Assembly (NCBI GenBank): GCA_046331225.1
Contig: JAXLRF010000003.1
Coordinates: forward strand, 1-64,000
Reading direction: 5' to 3'
DNA from: VFMC01 sp046331225
GTDB lineage: Bacteria; Actinomycetota; Acidimicrobiia; Acidimicrobiales; Ilumatobacteraceae
DNA length: 64,000 nucleotides
Shown: piece after piece, positions 9,943 to 17,136 of the stretch
Layout of the letters: every line of letters starts with the position of its first letter
Position numbering within the stretch: the stretch's first letter is position 1
Notes under the pieces: model-generated
What the model was told of the DNA's origin: nothing
What the model saw: the letters and a program-made list of their open reading frames with translations, nothing else
The model's database searches: none
Translations under genes and position numbers: made by a program

Positions 9943-10774
9943 GCTCGCCGGCGAGCTCCCCGAGGCGCAGTTCGCCCTCGCGGGACTGGCCGCCCGCCGC
10001 GAGGAACCGCTCCATCGCCTCGCGCGCGCCCGGCCCCGCGAGCGTGCCGTTGAACGCTGCCCCCTCGGCCAGGAGGTGGGGCTCGACCTCGAGCTCGGCG
10101 CGCACCACACAGGCCTTGGCCGCGGCGACCGCGTGTGGCGGGAACCCGGCGATGCGCCGAGCGAGTCGATCGACGAAGGGCCACAACTCGTCGTGGGGCA
10201 ACGCCCGGTTGACCCATCCCCACGCCTCGGCCGTCGCCGCGTCGACGTCGTCGCAACCGAGGATCACCTCGAGCGCACGGCTGCGACCGACGAGGCGCGA
10301 CAGTCGGACCGTGCCGCTGCCGCCCGGCAGGATGCCGAGCGCCACCTCCGGCTGGTTGAACACCGCGCCGGGGTGGTCGCCGTGCGGGAGGGCCGCGAAG
10401 CGCATGTCGCAGCTCAGCGCGAGCTCACTGCCACCACCACCGACACGTCCCTCGATCACCGCGATGGTGGCCTTCGGCATCGTGCGGAACGCTTCGCACA
10501 TCCGGTGATACGCGTTCAGCTCGGTCGGCGGCGGCGAGTCGGTCGGGAACGTCAGGATCGCTGCGACGTCGAAGTGGGCGATGAAGAACTCGGGGTTCGC
10601 GCTCCGCAGCACCACGACGCGCACCTGCGGATCGACCGCGAGCCGCTCCGCCAGGCCGGCCATCGACACGAACAGCTGGATCGTGAACAGGTTGATCGGC
10701 GGGTCGTCGATGGTGACCGTCGCGATGCCGTCGACCACCTCGACCCCGAGACCGGGGATCCCCTCGTAGCTCAT
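9932..10774 (-). CDS. enoyl-CoA hydratase/isomerase family protein
   Basis: A 280-residue crotonase-fold protein. The N-terminal VDGIATVTIDDPPINLFT strand pair is typical. IEGRVGGGGSELALSCDMRFAA carries the oxyanion-hole region near residues 100-120, and FNQPEVALGILPGGSGTVRLSRLVG the second conserved block. Classical hydratases hold Glu at the ends of these blocks; here the second glutamate is in QPEVALG, while the first block reads GGGGSELALS. It hydrates or isomerises an enoyl-CoA thioester; the substrate is unknown. The start is ATG 10774 (MSYEGIPGLG). The C-terminus repeats GELAGELAE and leads straight into the 12-bp repeats. It stands alone, downstream of the sigma-factor unit on the same strand. 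Confidence 0.85.
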   Translation of the reverse strand: MSYEGIPGLGVEVVDGIATVTIDDPPINLFTIQLFVSMAGLAERLAVDPQVRVVVLRSANPEFFIAHFDVAAILTFPTDSPPPTELNAYHRMCEAFRTMPKATIAVIEGRVGGGGSELALSCDMRFAALPHGDHPGAVFNQPEVALGILPGGSGTVRLSRLVGRSRALEVILGCDDVDAATAEAWGWVNRALPHDELWPFVDRLARRIAGFPPHAVAAAKACVVRAELEVEPHLLAEGAAFNGTLAGPGAREAMERFLAAGGQSREGELRLGELAGELAE

Positions 10775-10809
10775 GTCGCGACAGTACGACCCGTCGACAC
10801 CTCCCCGGT

Positions 10810-11583
10810 TCAGCGCAGCAGCGCGGCGATGCGGGCAGCCACGGCAGGTGGCACCACGTCGTCGCGGTCGCGCCAGGCACCGAGCGCTTCTCTGGCGGTC
10901 ACCAACGACGCGTACAGGGGTGGGCACGTCGGACACGTGCCGAGGTGCTGCTCGAGCACGAGGCGCTGTTCGGGCGCGAGTTCGTCGTCGAGGTAGTCCG
11001 ACACCAGATGTCGCACGTCCCAACAGCGCATCGGCACCCCCTGCAGGTCGCGGCGTCGCTCGGCTCCTTCGGCGAGCGACGTGGTGAGCAACATCCGGCC
11101 GCGCCGCAGGCGTTGCTTGGCTGCGGGCAGCCCGATCGAGAGCTGATCGGCGATCTCCTGCACCGTCCAGCCCACCATGTCGTGCAACACCACGGCGCTG
11201 CGGTAGTGGAACGGCAGGCGAGCAAGAGCCTCCTCGACGTCGTCGCGCTCGAGGAGTTGCCCCGCCACCTCGGCCGGATCGACCGTGTAGGCGTCGTCGC
11301 GCCAACGTTCCTCGACCTCGTCGACCACCAACTCGCGTGCCGAACGGCGCCCTCGGTCGATCGCCAGGTGGTGGAGGATCCGGTGCATCCATGTCCGCAC
11401 CGACGCGTCACCGCGATGTCGGTCGGCCGAGGCGAGCGCCCGGGCGAAGGTCTCCTGCACCAGGTCCTCGGCCAGCGCGTCGTCGTGGGTGAGTGTGCGG
11501 GCGAACCGCAGCAGGTCGGCGGTGAGCGCAGGGGCGTCGCGGGCGATCAGCGCCGCTGCGTCGCCGGCCGTCGGACCGCTCAC
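10810..11583 (-). CDS. ECF-type sigma factor fused to a C-terminal zinc-finger (anti-sigma-like) domain
   Basis: A 257-residue protein. Region 2 spans about residues 15-80 (DDALAEDLVQETFARAL, FRTW-like VRTWMHRILHHLAID). Region 4 spans about 115-170 (LPFHYRSAVVLHDMVGWTVQEIADQLSIG, then AAKQRLRRGRMLL). After a short linker the same chain continues with MRCWDVRHLVSDYLDDELAPEQ and QHLGTCPTC, that is the Cys...HxxxCxxC pattern of zf-HC2/ZAS anti-sigma domains. The GTG start at 11583 follows the DUF2892 stop by eight bases, so the two form one operon. A built-in zinc site suggests a redox- or metal-sensing switch; that is inference. No separate anti-sigma gene adjoins. Confidence 0.82.
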   Translation of the reverse strand: MSGPTAGDAAALIARDAPALTADLLRFARTLTHDDALAEDLVQETFARALASADRHRGDASVRTWMHRILHHLAIDRGRRSARELVVDEVEERWRDDAYTVDPAEVAGQLLERDDVEEALARLPFHYRSAVVLHDMVGWTVQEIADQLSIGLPAAKQRLRRGRMLLTTSLAEGAERRRDLQGVPMRCWDVRHLVSDYLDDELAPEQRLVLEQHLGTCPTCPPLYASLVTAREALGAWRDRDDVVPPAVAARIAALLR

Positions 11584-11591
11584 CGGCCGGC

Positions 11592-11810
11592 TCAGGCCTT
11601 GGTGCCCGGCCGCACCTTGCACGTGCTGATGCCGAACGGCAGGTACAACGGGCAGGTGCCGACGGCGCCGGTGAACGCCATGATCACCGCGACGACCAGC
11701 AGGACGAGCCCGCCGACGCTCCCGACGCCCACCACGAGCGACAGGACGAGGGCCACGGCGGCGACGACGAAGCGGACGAGGCGATCGGTGGATCCGACGT
11801 TCTTCTTCAC
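11592..11810 (-). CDS. DUF2892 (YgaP C-terminal-like) small membrane protein
   Basis: A 72-residue protein with two membrane helices at about 9-28 and 30-48 and the family C-terminus GTCPLYLPFGISTCKV. In YgaP this module is joined to a rhodanese domain; here it stands alone. GTG 11810 is preceded by AAGGAG at eight bases, which fixes the start over longer in-frame options. It comes first in the operon with the sigma/zinc-finger gene. Two cysteines near the end of helix 2 and in the tail are kept. A link to sulfur or redox stress and to the sigma factor is plausible from the pairing but unproven. Confidence 0.8.
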   Translation of the reverse strand: MKKNVGSTDRLVRFVVAAVALVLSLVVGVGSVGGLVLLVVAVIMAFTGAVGTCPLYLPFGISTCKVRPGTKA

Positions 11811-11907
11811 GTGAGGTGCTCCTTGCGAGGTCCGGCACCCTCGGTGCCGGAGACGCACACACAGACGATCGACGCCGCCGCAGGGATACAGGCCCCGGCG
11901 CCGTGCG

Positions 11908-12813
11908 TCAGACGAACTCGCGGAGCACGGCGCGGGTGCGGTCGTGCTCGTCGGGGTTGCCGGGGAACACACCGGCGTTGAGGTCGGTGACACCGACCGC
12001 CGACACCTCGGCCAACTGGTCGCGCACCTCGGCCTCGGTGCCGACGATCGCGAGGTCCTTCGGCCCCGACACGCCTTCGATGTCCATCATCGCCCGGTAG
12101 CTCGGCAGCGTGTTGTAGACCGCGAACACCTGCTCGGCGCGAGCTCGCGCCGAGTCGACGTCGTCGGTGACGCACACCGGCAGCGCGGCCACGATCCGCG
12201 GCTCGGGACGACCGGCGTCGGCGGCGGCCTGGCGCAGCGTCGGCACCGTGTGCTCGCGCAACGTCTTGAGCCCGACGCACCAGGTGGACGTGCCGTCGGC
12301 GAGCGCTCCGGTGACGCGCAGCATCTGGCTGCCGAGCGCGGCCACCAGCACGGACGGCCGCGAGCCGCCGTTCACCGTGACGGCGCCCTGCACCCGGTAG
12401 TCCTCGCCCCGGAACCCGACGGGCTGCCCCTCGAGCAGCGGCATCATCACCGACAGGTACTCGCGCAGGTGGCGCACGGGCTTGTCGAACGACAGGCCCC
12501 ACATCATCTCGACCACGATCTGGTGCGACAGCCCGATGCCGAGCGCGAGGCGACCACCGGTGGCGGCCTGCACGGTGAGCGCCTGCTGGGCCAGCATCAT
12601 CGGGTGCCGCGGGTAGGTGGGCACCACGGCGGTGCCGAGCTCGATGCGGGGCACTTCGCGGCCGACGAGCGCCAGCACGGTGAGCGCGTCGTGGCCGAAG
12701 ATCTGCGGCACCCAGTAGCTGTGGAACCCGTCGTCGGCCGCCTGCCGTGCCTCGCCGATCGCCTGATCGATCGTCCCGTCGTTGACCGCGTTCCCCATGA
12801 CTCCGATGCGCAT
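11908..12813 (-). CDS. LLM-class (F420-dependent-type) flavin oxidoreductase
   Basis: A 301-residue luciferase-like TIM barrel. It begins MRIGVMGNAVNDGTIDQAI and has GFHSYWVPQIFGHDALTVLALVG, PRIELGTAVVPTYPRHPMMLAQQALTVQ-type strands and the GGRLALGIGLSH turn, all typical of the F420-dependent group, which uses reduced deazaflavin as hydride donor. ATG 12813 is preceded by TACGGT at seven bases, so the message is probably leaderless. It is a single-gene unit. The substrate cannot be inferred. A second, different LLM gene lies at 24613. Confidence 0.85.
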   Translation of the reverse strand: MRIGVMGNAVNDGTIDQAIGEARQAADDGFHSYWVPQIFGHDALTVLALVGREVPRIELGTAVVPTYPRHPMMLAQQALTVQAATGGRLALGIGLSHQIVVEMMWGLSFDKPVRHLREYLSVMMPLLEGQPVGFRGEDYRVQGAVTVNGGSRPSVLVAALGSQMLRVTGALADGTSTWCVGLKTLREHTVPTLRQAAADAGRPEPRIVAALPVCVTDDVDSARARAEQVFAVYNTLPSYRAMMDIEGVSGPKDLAIVGTEAEVRDQLAEVSAVGVTDLNAGVFPGNPDEHDRTRAVLREFV

Positions 12814-12820
12814 GGGCCGC

Positions 12821-12826
12821 ACCGTA
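12821..12826 (-). promoter_or_regulatory. -10 hexamer TACGGT of a leaderless promoter
   Basis: Read on the minus strand, TACGGT stands seven bases before the ATG at 12813. No ribosome site is present between them. Confidence 0.5.
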
Positions 12827-12990
12827 GCCGGGGTGGGCCGGGTGACTCGACGGGGGAGATCGGCGAGCCCGGTGCTGGTTGCGTAGTCGCTACTCATCAC
12901 ATCGAGGTCGGCCCGCGTGAGAATGTCCTCGTGGGCATCGTGCAGTGGTGGCAGACGCAACGTGGGCAGCGGCGGTCGGCGCCGCAGGCG

Positions 12991-13314
12991 ATGGCGTCGC
13001 ACCTGTCGGCGGTGCCGTCGGTCCCTGCGACGATGGTGACCGGTCCGGTCACGGTGGTCGAGGCCGCCCTGTCACCCGAGTTGCTCGCACCGATCGCCGG
13101 GGTGACCGTCGAGCAGTACGTGGCCGTGTCGAAGGGTGTGGCCGCGTACAACTACGACCAGGCGAAGCTCCCGCTGGTGGCTGCCGAGCTGGGCATCGAC
13201 GGCACCGCCTGGGAGACGGCCGCGGCCGGGTTCAACGCCCGGGTGTCGACCAGCCCTGCGTTCGCTCGGCACTTCAACGCGCTGTATCGCGCCGCACGGC
13301 AGCGGGCCAGCTGA
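12991..13314 (+). CDS. small hypothetical protein, Ala-rich, LSPELLAPIAGVTVEQY motif
   Basis: A 107-residue soluble protein that I do not recognise as a named family. The centre reads LSPELLAPIAGVTVEQYVAVSKG, then AAYNYDQAKLPLVAAELGID and FARHFNALYRAA, predicted helical, with the look of a repeated actinobacterial module in which about 50 residues form a helical bundle. ATG 12991 is a conservative start. In-frame GTG codons at 12931 and 12940 would add a basic, Trp-containing N-terminus (VQWWQTQRGQRR). It is convergent with the ABC-F gene. Function unknown. Confidence 0.6.
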   Translation: MASHLSAVPSVPATMVTGPVTVVEAALSPELLAPIAGVTVEQYVAVSKGVAAYNYDQAKLPLVAAELGIDGTAWETAAAGFNARVSTSPAFARHFNALYRAARQRAS

Positions 13315-13327
13315 GCACACCTTCGTC

Positions 13328-13362
13328 GACGGTCGAGCCCGTCGGGCGGGGGCTCGGCCGTC
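13328..13362. terminator. hairpin between convergent genes
   Basis: GACGG..GAGCCC (13328-13340) pairs with GGGCTC..CCGTC (13350-13362), broken by a two-base mismatch. It ends in the stop codon of the ABC-F gene. No T-run, so its use as a two-way terminator is inferred. Confidence 0.45.
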
Positions 13363-14977
13363 AGGCGAGATCGACCAGTTCGAGCCAGTCGGCGGAGAAG
13401 TAGTCGACCTGGCCGTCGGGCATGAGCAGCACCTTGGTGGGCTGCAACTGCTCGACGAACTCGGTGTCGTGGCTCACGAAGATGATGCTGCCCTTCCAGC
13501 TGGTGAGCGCGTCGGCGACGGCCTGTCGGCTGGGCGGGTCGAGGTTGTTGGTGGGCTCGTCGAGCAGCAGCAGGTTGTTGCGCCCGACCATCAGCATCGC
13601 GAGGGCGAGCTTGGTCTTCTCGCCGCCCGACAGCGTGCCGCTCTCCTGGTACACCTTCTCGCCCGCCAGGCCCATCATGCCGAGCAGGCCGCGCAGCTGG
13701 GTCTCGGTGAGCATCACGCCGGGTGGCACCGCGTGGCGCATGTTGTCGAGCAGACTGGCGCGCACGTCGAGGTTGTCGTGCTCCTGCGCGTAGTAGCCGA
13801 CGTTCACCTGGTGACCGAACGTGAAATCGCCGAGGTTGGCCTCGGTCTCGCCGGCCATGATGCGCAGCAGGCTGGTCTTGCCGGCGCCGTTGAGACCGAG
13901 CACGAGCAGGCGTTCGCCGCGGCCGAGGTCGAAGCTCACGTCCTCGAACACCGGCGGGCCGCCGTAGGCCTTCGACAGGCCCTTGGCCTCGATGACGGTC
14001 ACACCGCTCGGCGGCGGATCGGGGAAGCGCACGCGCAGCACGCGATCGCCGGCGCCGACGTGCACCTGCTGCGCCTTCAGTCGATCGATCTGCTTCTCCT
14101 TGCTGTGCGCCATCGCCGCCTTGGTGGCCTTGGCACCGAAGCGGTCGACGACGCTCTGCAGGCGCTGGATCTCCTTCTCCTGCAGCGCCGCCTTGCGGGC
14201 GAGGCGCTCCTCGTCGGCGGCGCGCGCCGTGCGGTACTGGCTGTAAGTACCCCGGTACTCGACGACGTGGCCGGTCGCGTCCTCGGCCGGCCGGTCGAGG
14301 TGCAGCACGCGGGTGATCGCCTCGTCGAGCAGATCGAGGTCGTGGCTGATGACGAGCAGCGCGCCGCGGTACTGGCGCATGTACTGCAGCAGCCACTCCT
14401 TCGCGTCGACGTCGAGGTGGTTGGTGGGTTCGTCCATCAGCAGCACGTCGCTGCCGGCGAACAGGATGCGGGCGAGCTCGACGCGGCGGCGCTCGCCGCC
14501 GGACAGCACGCCGATCGGCAGGTCGAGCCGGTCGGGCTTGAGGCCGAGGCCGTTGGCGATGCTGCGGGCCTCGCTCTCGGCCGAGTACCCGCCGGACGAG
14601 GCGAACTCGTCCTGCGCACGGCTGTAGCGGGCGACGTTGCGGTCGCTCGGATCCTCCTCCATCGCGATGCGCAGCTTCTCGATCCGCTCGACCGCTTCGT
14701 CGATGCCGCGGCCCGACAGCACGTGGGTGACGGCGTTGCGACCCTCGAGGTGACCAGCGATGCGCGGCTCCTGGGGCAGGTAGCCGAAGCCGCCCTTGCG
14801 CACCACCTTGCCGAGGGTGGGATCGACCTCGCCGCCGAGCACCTTGAAGAAGCTGGTCTTGCCGGCGCCGTTGCGGCCGACGAGGCCCACCTTGTCGCGG
14901 GGCATGATCGTGAAGCTGGCGTGGTCGACGACGTAGCGACCGCCCACCTCCACCGACACGTCCTGCACCTGCAACAT
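13361..14977 (-). CDS. ABC-F family ATPase (ribosome-associated type)
   Basis: A 538-residue protein with two ABC domains and no membrane segment. Domain 1 has Walker A GRNGAGKT near residue 37, signature LSGGERRRVELARILF and Walker B VLLMDEPTNHLD. The inter-domain linker (about 245-320; RTARAADEERLARKAALQEKEI then KEKQIDRLKAQQV) is charged and helical as in translation factors. Domain 2 has GLNGAGKTSLLRI, LSGGEKTKLALAML and LLLLDEPTNNLD. ABC-F proteins bind the ribosomal E site and modulate translation or protect against antibiotics. There is nothing specific for a resistance type. The start is ATG 14977 (MLQVQDVSVEVGG). It is divergent from the DUF2752 gene. Confidence 0.92.
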   Translation of the reverse strand: MLQVQDVSVEVGGRYVVDHASFTIMPRDKVGLVGRNGAGKTSFFKVLGGEVDPTLGKVVRKGGFGYLPQEPRIAGHLEGRNAVTHVLSGRGIDEAVERIEKLRIAMEEDPSDRNVARYSRAQDEFASSGGYSAESEARSIANGLGLKPDRLDLPIGVLSGGERRRVELARILFAGSDVLLMDEPTNHLDVDAKEWLLQYMRQYRGALLVISHDLDLLDEAITRVLHLDRPAEDATGHVVEYRGTYSQYRTARAADEERLARKAALQEKEIQRLQSVVDRFGAKATKAAMAHSKEKQIDRLKAQQVHVGAGDRVLRVRFPDPPPSGVTVIEAKGLSKAYGGPPVFEDVSFDLGRGERLLVLGLNGAGKTSLLRIMAGETEANLGDFTFGHQVNVGYYAQEHDNLDVRASLLDNMRHAVPPGVMLTETQLRGLLGMMGLAGEKVYQESGTLSGGEKTKLALAMLMVGRNNLLLLDEPTNNLDPPSRQAVADALTSWKGSIIFVSHDTEFVEQLQPTKVLLMPDGQVDYFSADWLELVDLA

Positions 14978-15032
14978 GGTGCTCCAGGCTGTCAGCGGAT
15001 TCCGGTGGAGACAACGCGGTTTCGGCCAGCAG

Positions 15033-15038
15033 TAGCCT
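15033..15038 (+). promoter_or_regulatory. -10 hexamer TAGCCT of a leaderless promoter
   Basis: TAGCCT ends seven bases before the GTG at 15046, identical in sequence to the hexamer in front of the fumarase gene. Confidence 0.5.
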
Positions 15039-15045
15039 CGGCCAC

Positions 15046-15492
15046 GTGACCGTCGACTCGCTCGCCGCCGTGCGCACCCGTGCGCCGGGGCTGCAGCGCG
15101 TGGCTGCGATCGGGTGTGGCTGCCTGATGGCCGGCGCGGCGGCGCTGGTCGCGGTGAACGATCCGTCGGCACCGGGCAGCCGTTTCCCCGCCTGCGGTTT
15201 CCACGCCGCCACCGGGCTGTGGTGCCCCGGGTGCGGCCTCACCCGCGGCACACACCACCTGCTGCGAGGTGACGTGGTGGGCGCGCTGTCGTCGAACGTG
15301 TTCACGCCGTTCGTGCTCGGCGCGATCGTGACCGCCTGGGTCACCTGGACCCTCACGGCGTTCGGTCGCCGGGTCAGCCATCCCGCCACCCGGATCCCCG
15401 CCTGGTCGGGACCGGTGCTCGCGACCGTGCTGGTCGCGTTCGGGGTGGTGCGCAACCTGCCCTTCGGCTGGTCGCGCGCGCTGGCCCCCTAG
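15046..15492 (+). CDS. DUF2752 membrane protein
   Basis: A 148-residue protein with three hydrophobic segments at about 17-40, 82-105 and 118-135. The family hallmark CPGCGLTRGTHHLLRGDVVGAL lies near 62-83, with a further Cys in FPACGFHAATGLWCPGC. The cysteine-rich loop suggests metal or redox chemistry at the membrane, but no function is established to my knowledge. GTG 15046 is placed by the TAGCCT box. Its last four bases overlap the convergent SGNH gene. Confidence 0.85.
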   Translation: MTVDSLAAVRTRAPGLQRVAAIGCGCLMAGAAALVAVNDPSAPGSRFPACGFHAATGLWCPGCGLTRGTHHLLRGDVVGALSSNVFTPFVLGAIVTAWVTWTLTAFGRRVSHPATRIPAWSGPVLATVLVAFGVVRNLPFGWSRALAP

Positions 15493-16547
15493 GCCCCCGA
15501 CGACGGTGGCGCCGGCGGATCGGTCGTCGGTGTCGTCGGCGTGGTGGGCGGGCTGGTCGGTGCCGTCGTGGTGGCCGTCGTCGACGCGGTGGTGGTCGAC
15601 GAGCCGCCCACCGTCGTGGTCGTCGAACCGGGCTTCACCGTCGTGGTGGTGCTCGAGCCCGGTTTCACCGTGGTGCCCGTGGTCGTGCCCGAGGTCGTGC
15701 CAGGGGCCGTGGTGGTGGACGAGCCCGTGTTGGACGAGCCGGCGTTGCCCTTGCCGTCGATGCTGCCGGCGCTGTCGTCGGTGAACACCGAGTCGAGGCA
15801 CTTGCCCGGGGTGGTGGGGGCCTCGCCCAGGTGCATCGCCACCACGCCGGCCAGCACCTCGCGTCCCTCGGGCGTCGGGTGGATGCCGTCGACGTTGAGC
15901 AGGTCGGGGCGGTCGGCGGTGACCTGACGCCAGTCGACGATCGAGATGTTGGGGTACACCTCGCTGATCGCGTCGATGACGTGGTTGACCTCGCGCATCT
16001 CGTCGCGGAACTCGGTGACGGTGACGAGCACGATCGGCACGTCGCCGAAGGCGAGGATGATCTTGTTGAGCTGCTTGAGGTAGTGGTTCTCGTCCTTGCC
16101 GTAGTTGGTGCCGAGGAACACCAGGCCGGCATCCCAGTCGTCGTCGCCCCGCGCCGCCATCACGTCGACGCCGAAGTCGATCGGTCGGCTCACCTCGGCC
16201 TCGATCTCGACCTGCCAGCCGAGGGGCACGAGCGCCTGGCACATCGTGTTGCTGTACCGCTTCGAGGTCGAGGCCAGGATCGAGTCGCCGAGCATCAGGA
16301 TCCGGTTGCCCGTGGCCGGGAACTCGGTCGTGGTGGTGCTCTCGGCCACCGTCGTCTCCGGCACGGTGGTCTCGACCACGGTGGTGGTGGCGCCGGGCAA
16401 CGCGGCCGGCAGCACCCCGACGTCGGCGACCGTGAGGGCCGGCGGTACGGCGGTGGTGTCGCCCCCCTCGGCGGTGGCCGCACACGCGCCGAGCAGCAGC
16501 GCGCCGAGCGCGCCACAAGCACTCCAGAGCGCATGGCGGGGGGTCAT
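15489..16547 (-). CDS. SGNH/GDSL hydrolase lipoprotein with Thr-rich linkers
   Basis: A 352-residue exported protein. A lipobox ending LLGAC puts the lipid on Cys22. A Thr-rich linker (about 50-80) leads to an SGNH domain: block I LGDSILA near 86-92, an Asn in FLGTNYG and block V DGIHPTPEG with Asp and His. The final 90 residues are low-complexity Thr/Pro/Gly/Ser with repeated VKPGS and TTTT runs. The domain resembles those attached to OatA-type acyltransferases, so it may de-esterify cell-surface glycan or a lipid. GGGGG lies three bases before the ATG at 16547, with a 13-bp hairpin just upstream. Confidence 0.82.
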   Translation of the reverse strand: MTPRHALWSACGALGALLLGACAATAEGGDTTAVPPALTVADVGVLPAALPGATTTVVETTVPETTVAESTTTTEFPATGNRILMLGDSILASTSKRYSNTMCQALVPLGWQVEIEAEVSRPIDFGVDVMAARGDDDWDAGLVFLGTNYGKDENHYLKQLNKIILAFGDVPIVLVTVTEFRDEMREVNHVIDAISEVYPNISIVDWRQVTADRPDLLNVDGIHPTPEGREVLAGVVAMHLGEAPTTPGKCLDSVFTDDSAGSIDGKGNAGSSNTGSSTTTAPGTTSGTTTGTTVKPGSSTTTTVKPGSTTTTVGGSSTTTASTTATTTAPTSPPTTPTTPTTDPPAPPSSGA

Positions 16548-16564
16548 GAACCCCCTATTCGAGT

Positions 16565-16603
16565 CGCGTCGCGCCGGAGAAACAAGTCACCCGGCGCGAC
16601 GCG
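16565..16603. terminator. 13-bp stem-loop between MscL and SGNH genes
   Basis: CGCGTCGCGCCGG pairs perfectly with CCGGCGCGACGCG around a 13-base loop. On the minus strand it lies 52 bases past the mscL stop and 18 bases before the SGNH start, so it may end mscL transcripts or mask the next ribosome site. No T-run. Confidence 0.5.
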
Positions 16604-16655
16604 CTCTCGGAAGACCGCGCAGCGTGGCCGTCGCGCGGGAACCCTGATCGAACCG

Positions 16656-17018
16656 TCAGCCGCGCTTGAGCGCGTCGCGGATCTCGGTGAGCAGCTCGAC
16701 CTCGGTCGGGCCGGCGGGCGCCTCGTCCTGCGGCTGGCGCATCTTGTTGTAGGCCTTCACGACCATGAACAGCACCCAGGCGACGATGACGAACTTGATC
16801 AGCGCGTCGATCACGAGGCCGATGCTGATGCGAGCATCGCCGATGTCGAAGCCGATCTGGGTGAAGTCGGTCTTGCCGAAGATGGCCGCGATGATCGGCG
16901 TGATCACACCGGCGATCACGTTGTCGATGATCGTCTTGAAATAGAGCGCCATCACCAGGCCGACGGCGGCGGTGACGATGTCGCCCTTGTTGATGAACTC
17001 CTTGAACTCCTTGAGCAT
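16656..17018 (-). CDS. mscL: large-conductance mechanosensitive channel MscL
   Basis: A 120-residue MscL, which opens under membrane tension to release osmolytes. The N-terminal amphipathic helix MLKEFKEFINKGDIVTAAVG is nearly canonical and leads into TM1 with the pore glycine/alanine pattern. TM2 is IDALIKFVIVAWVLFMVVKAYN, and the C-terminal bundle reads EVELLTEIRDALKRG. AGGAG stands eight bases before the ATG. Length and order match the family. It is a single gene, divergent from the oxidoreductase at 17137. Confidence 0.95.
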   Translation of the reverse strand: MLKEFKEFINKGDIVTAAVGLVMALYFKTIIDNVIAGVITPIIAAIFGKTDFTQIGFDIGDARISIGLVIDALIKFVIVAWVLFMVVKAYNKMRQPQDEAPAGPTEVELLTEIRDALKRG

Positions 17019-17121
17019 GGTGGTGACTCCTGTCTGGCGTGCTCGGCACGGGTTCCGGGTCCTCTCCCGGCGGAGGTTGTAGCAGGTTCGCCGGCGCCCC
17101 TCGTCACGTGAGGTGGCGCGG

Positions 17122-17127
17122 TAACGT
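17122..17127 (+). promoter_or_regulatory. candidate -10 hexamer TAACGT
   Basis: TAACGT lies nine bases before ATG 17137, slightly farther than in the other leaderless candidates. It implies a two- or three-base leader at most. Confidence 0.4.
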
Positions 17128-17136
17128 CGGACGGCG

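Noticed and set aside
13361..14977. ABC-F protein as an antibiotic resistance determinant
   Set aside because: The linker has no feature I can tie to a resistance subgroup and no resistance genes adjoin; a housekeeping translation factor is the simpler reading.
15541..15780. Thr-codon repeats as a CRISPR or microsatellite array
   Set aside because: Units are irregular and are explained by the Thr-rich tail of the SGNH lipoprotein; no spacers or regular repeats.
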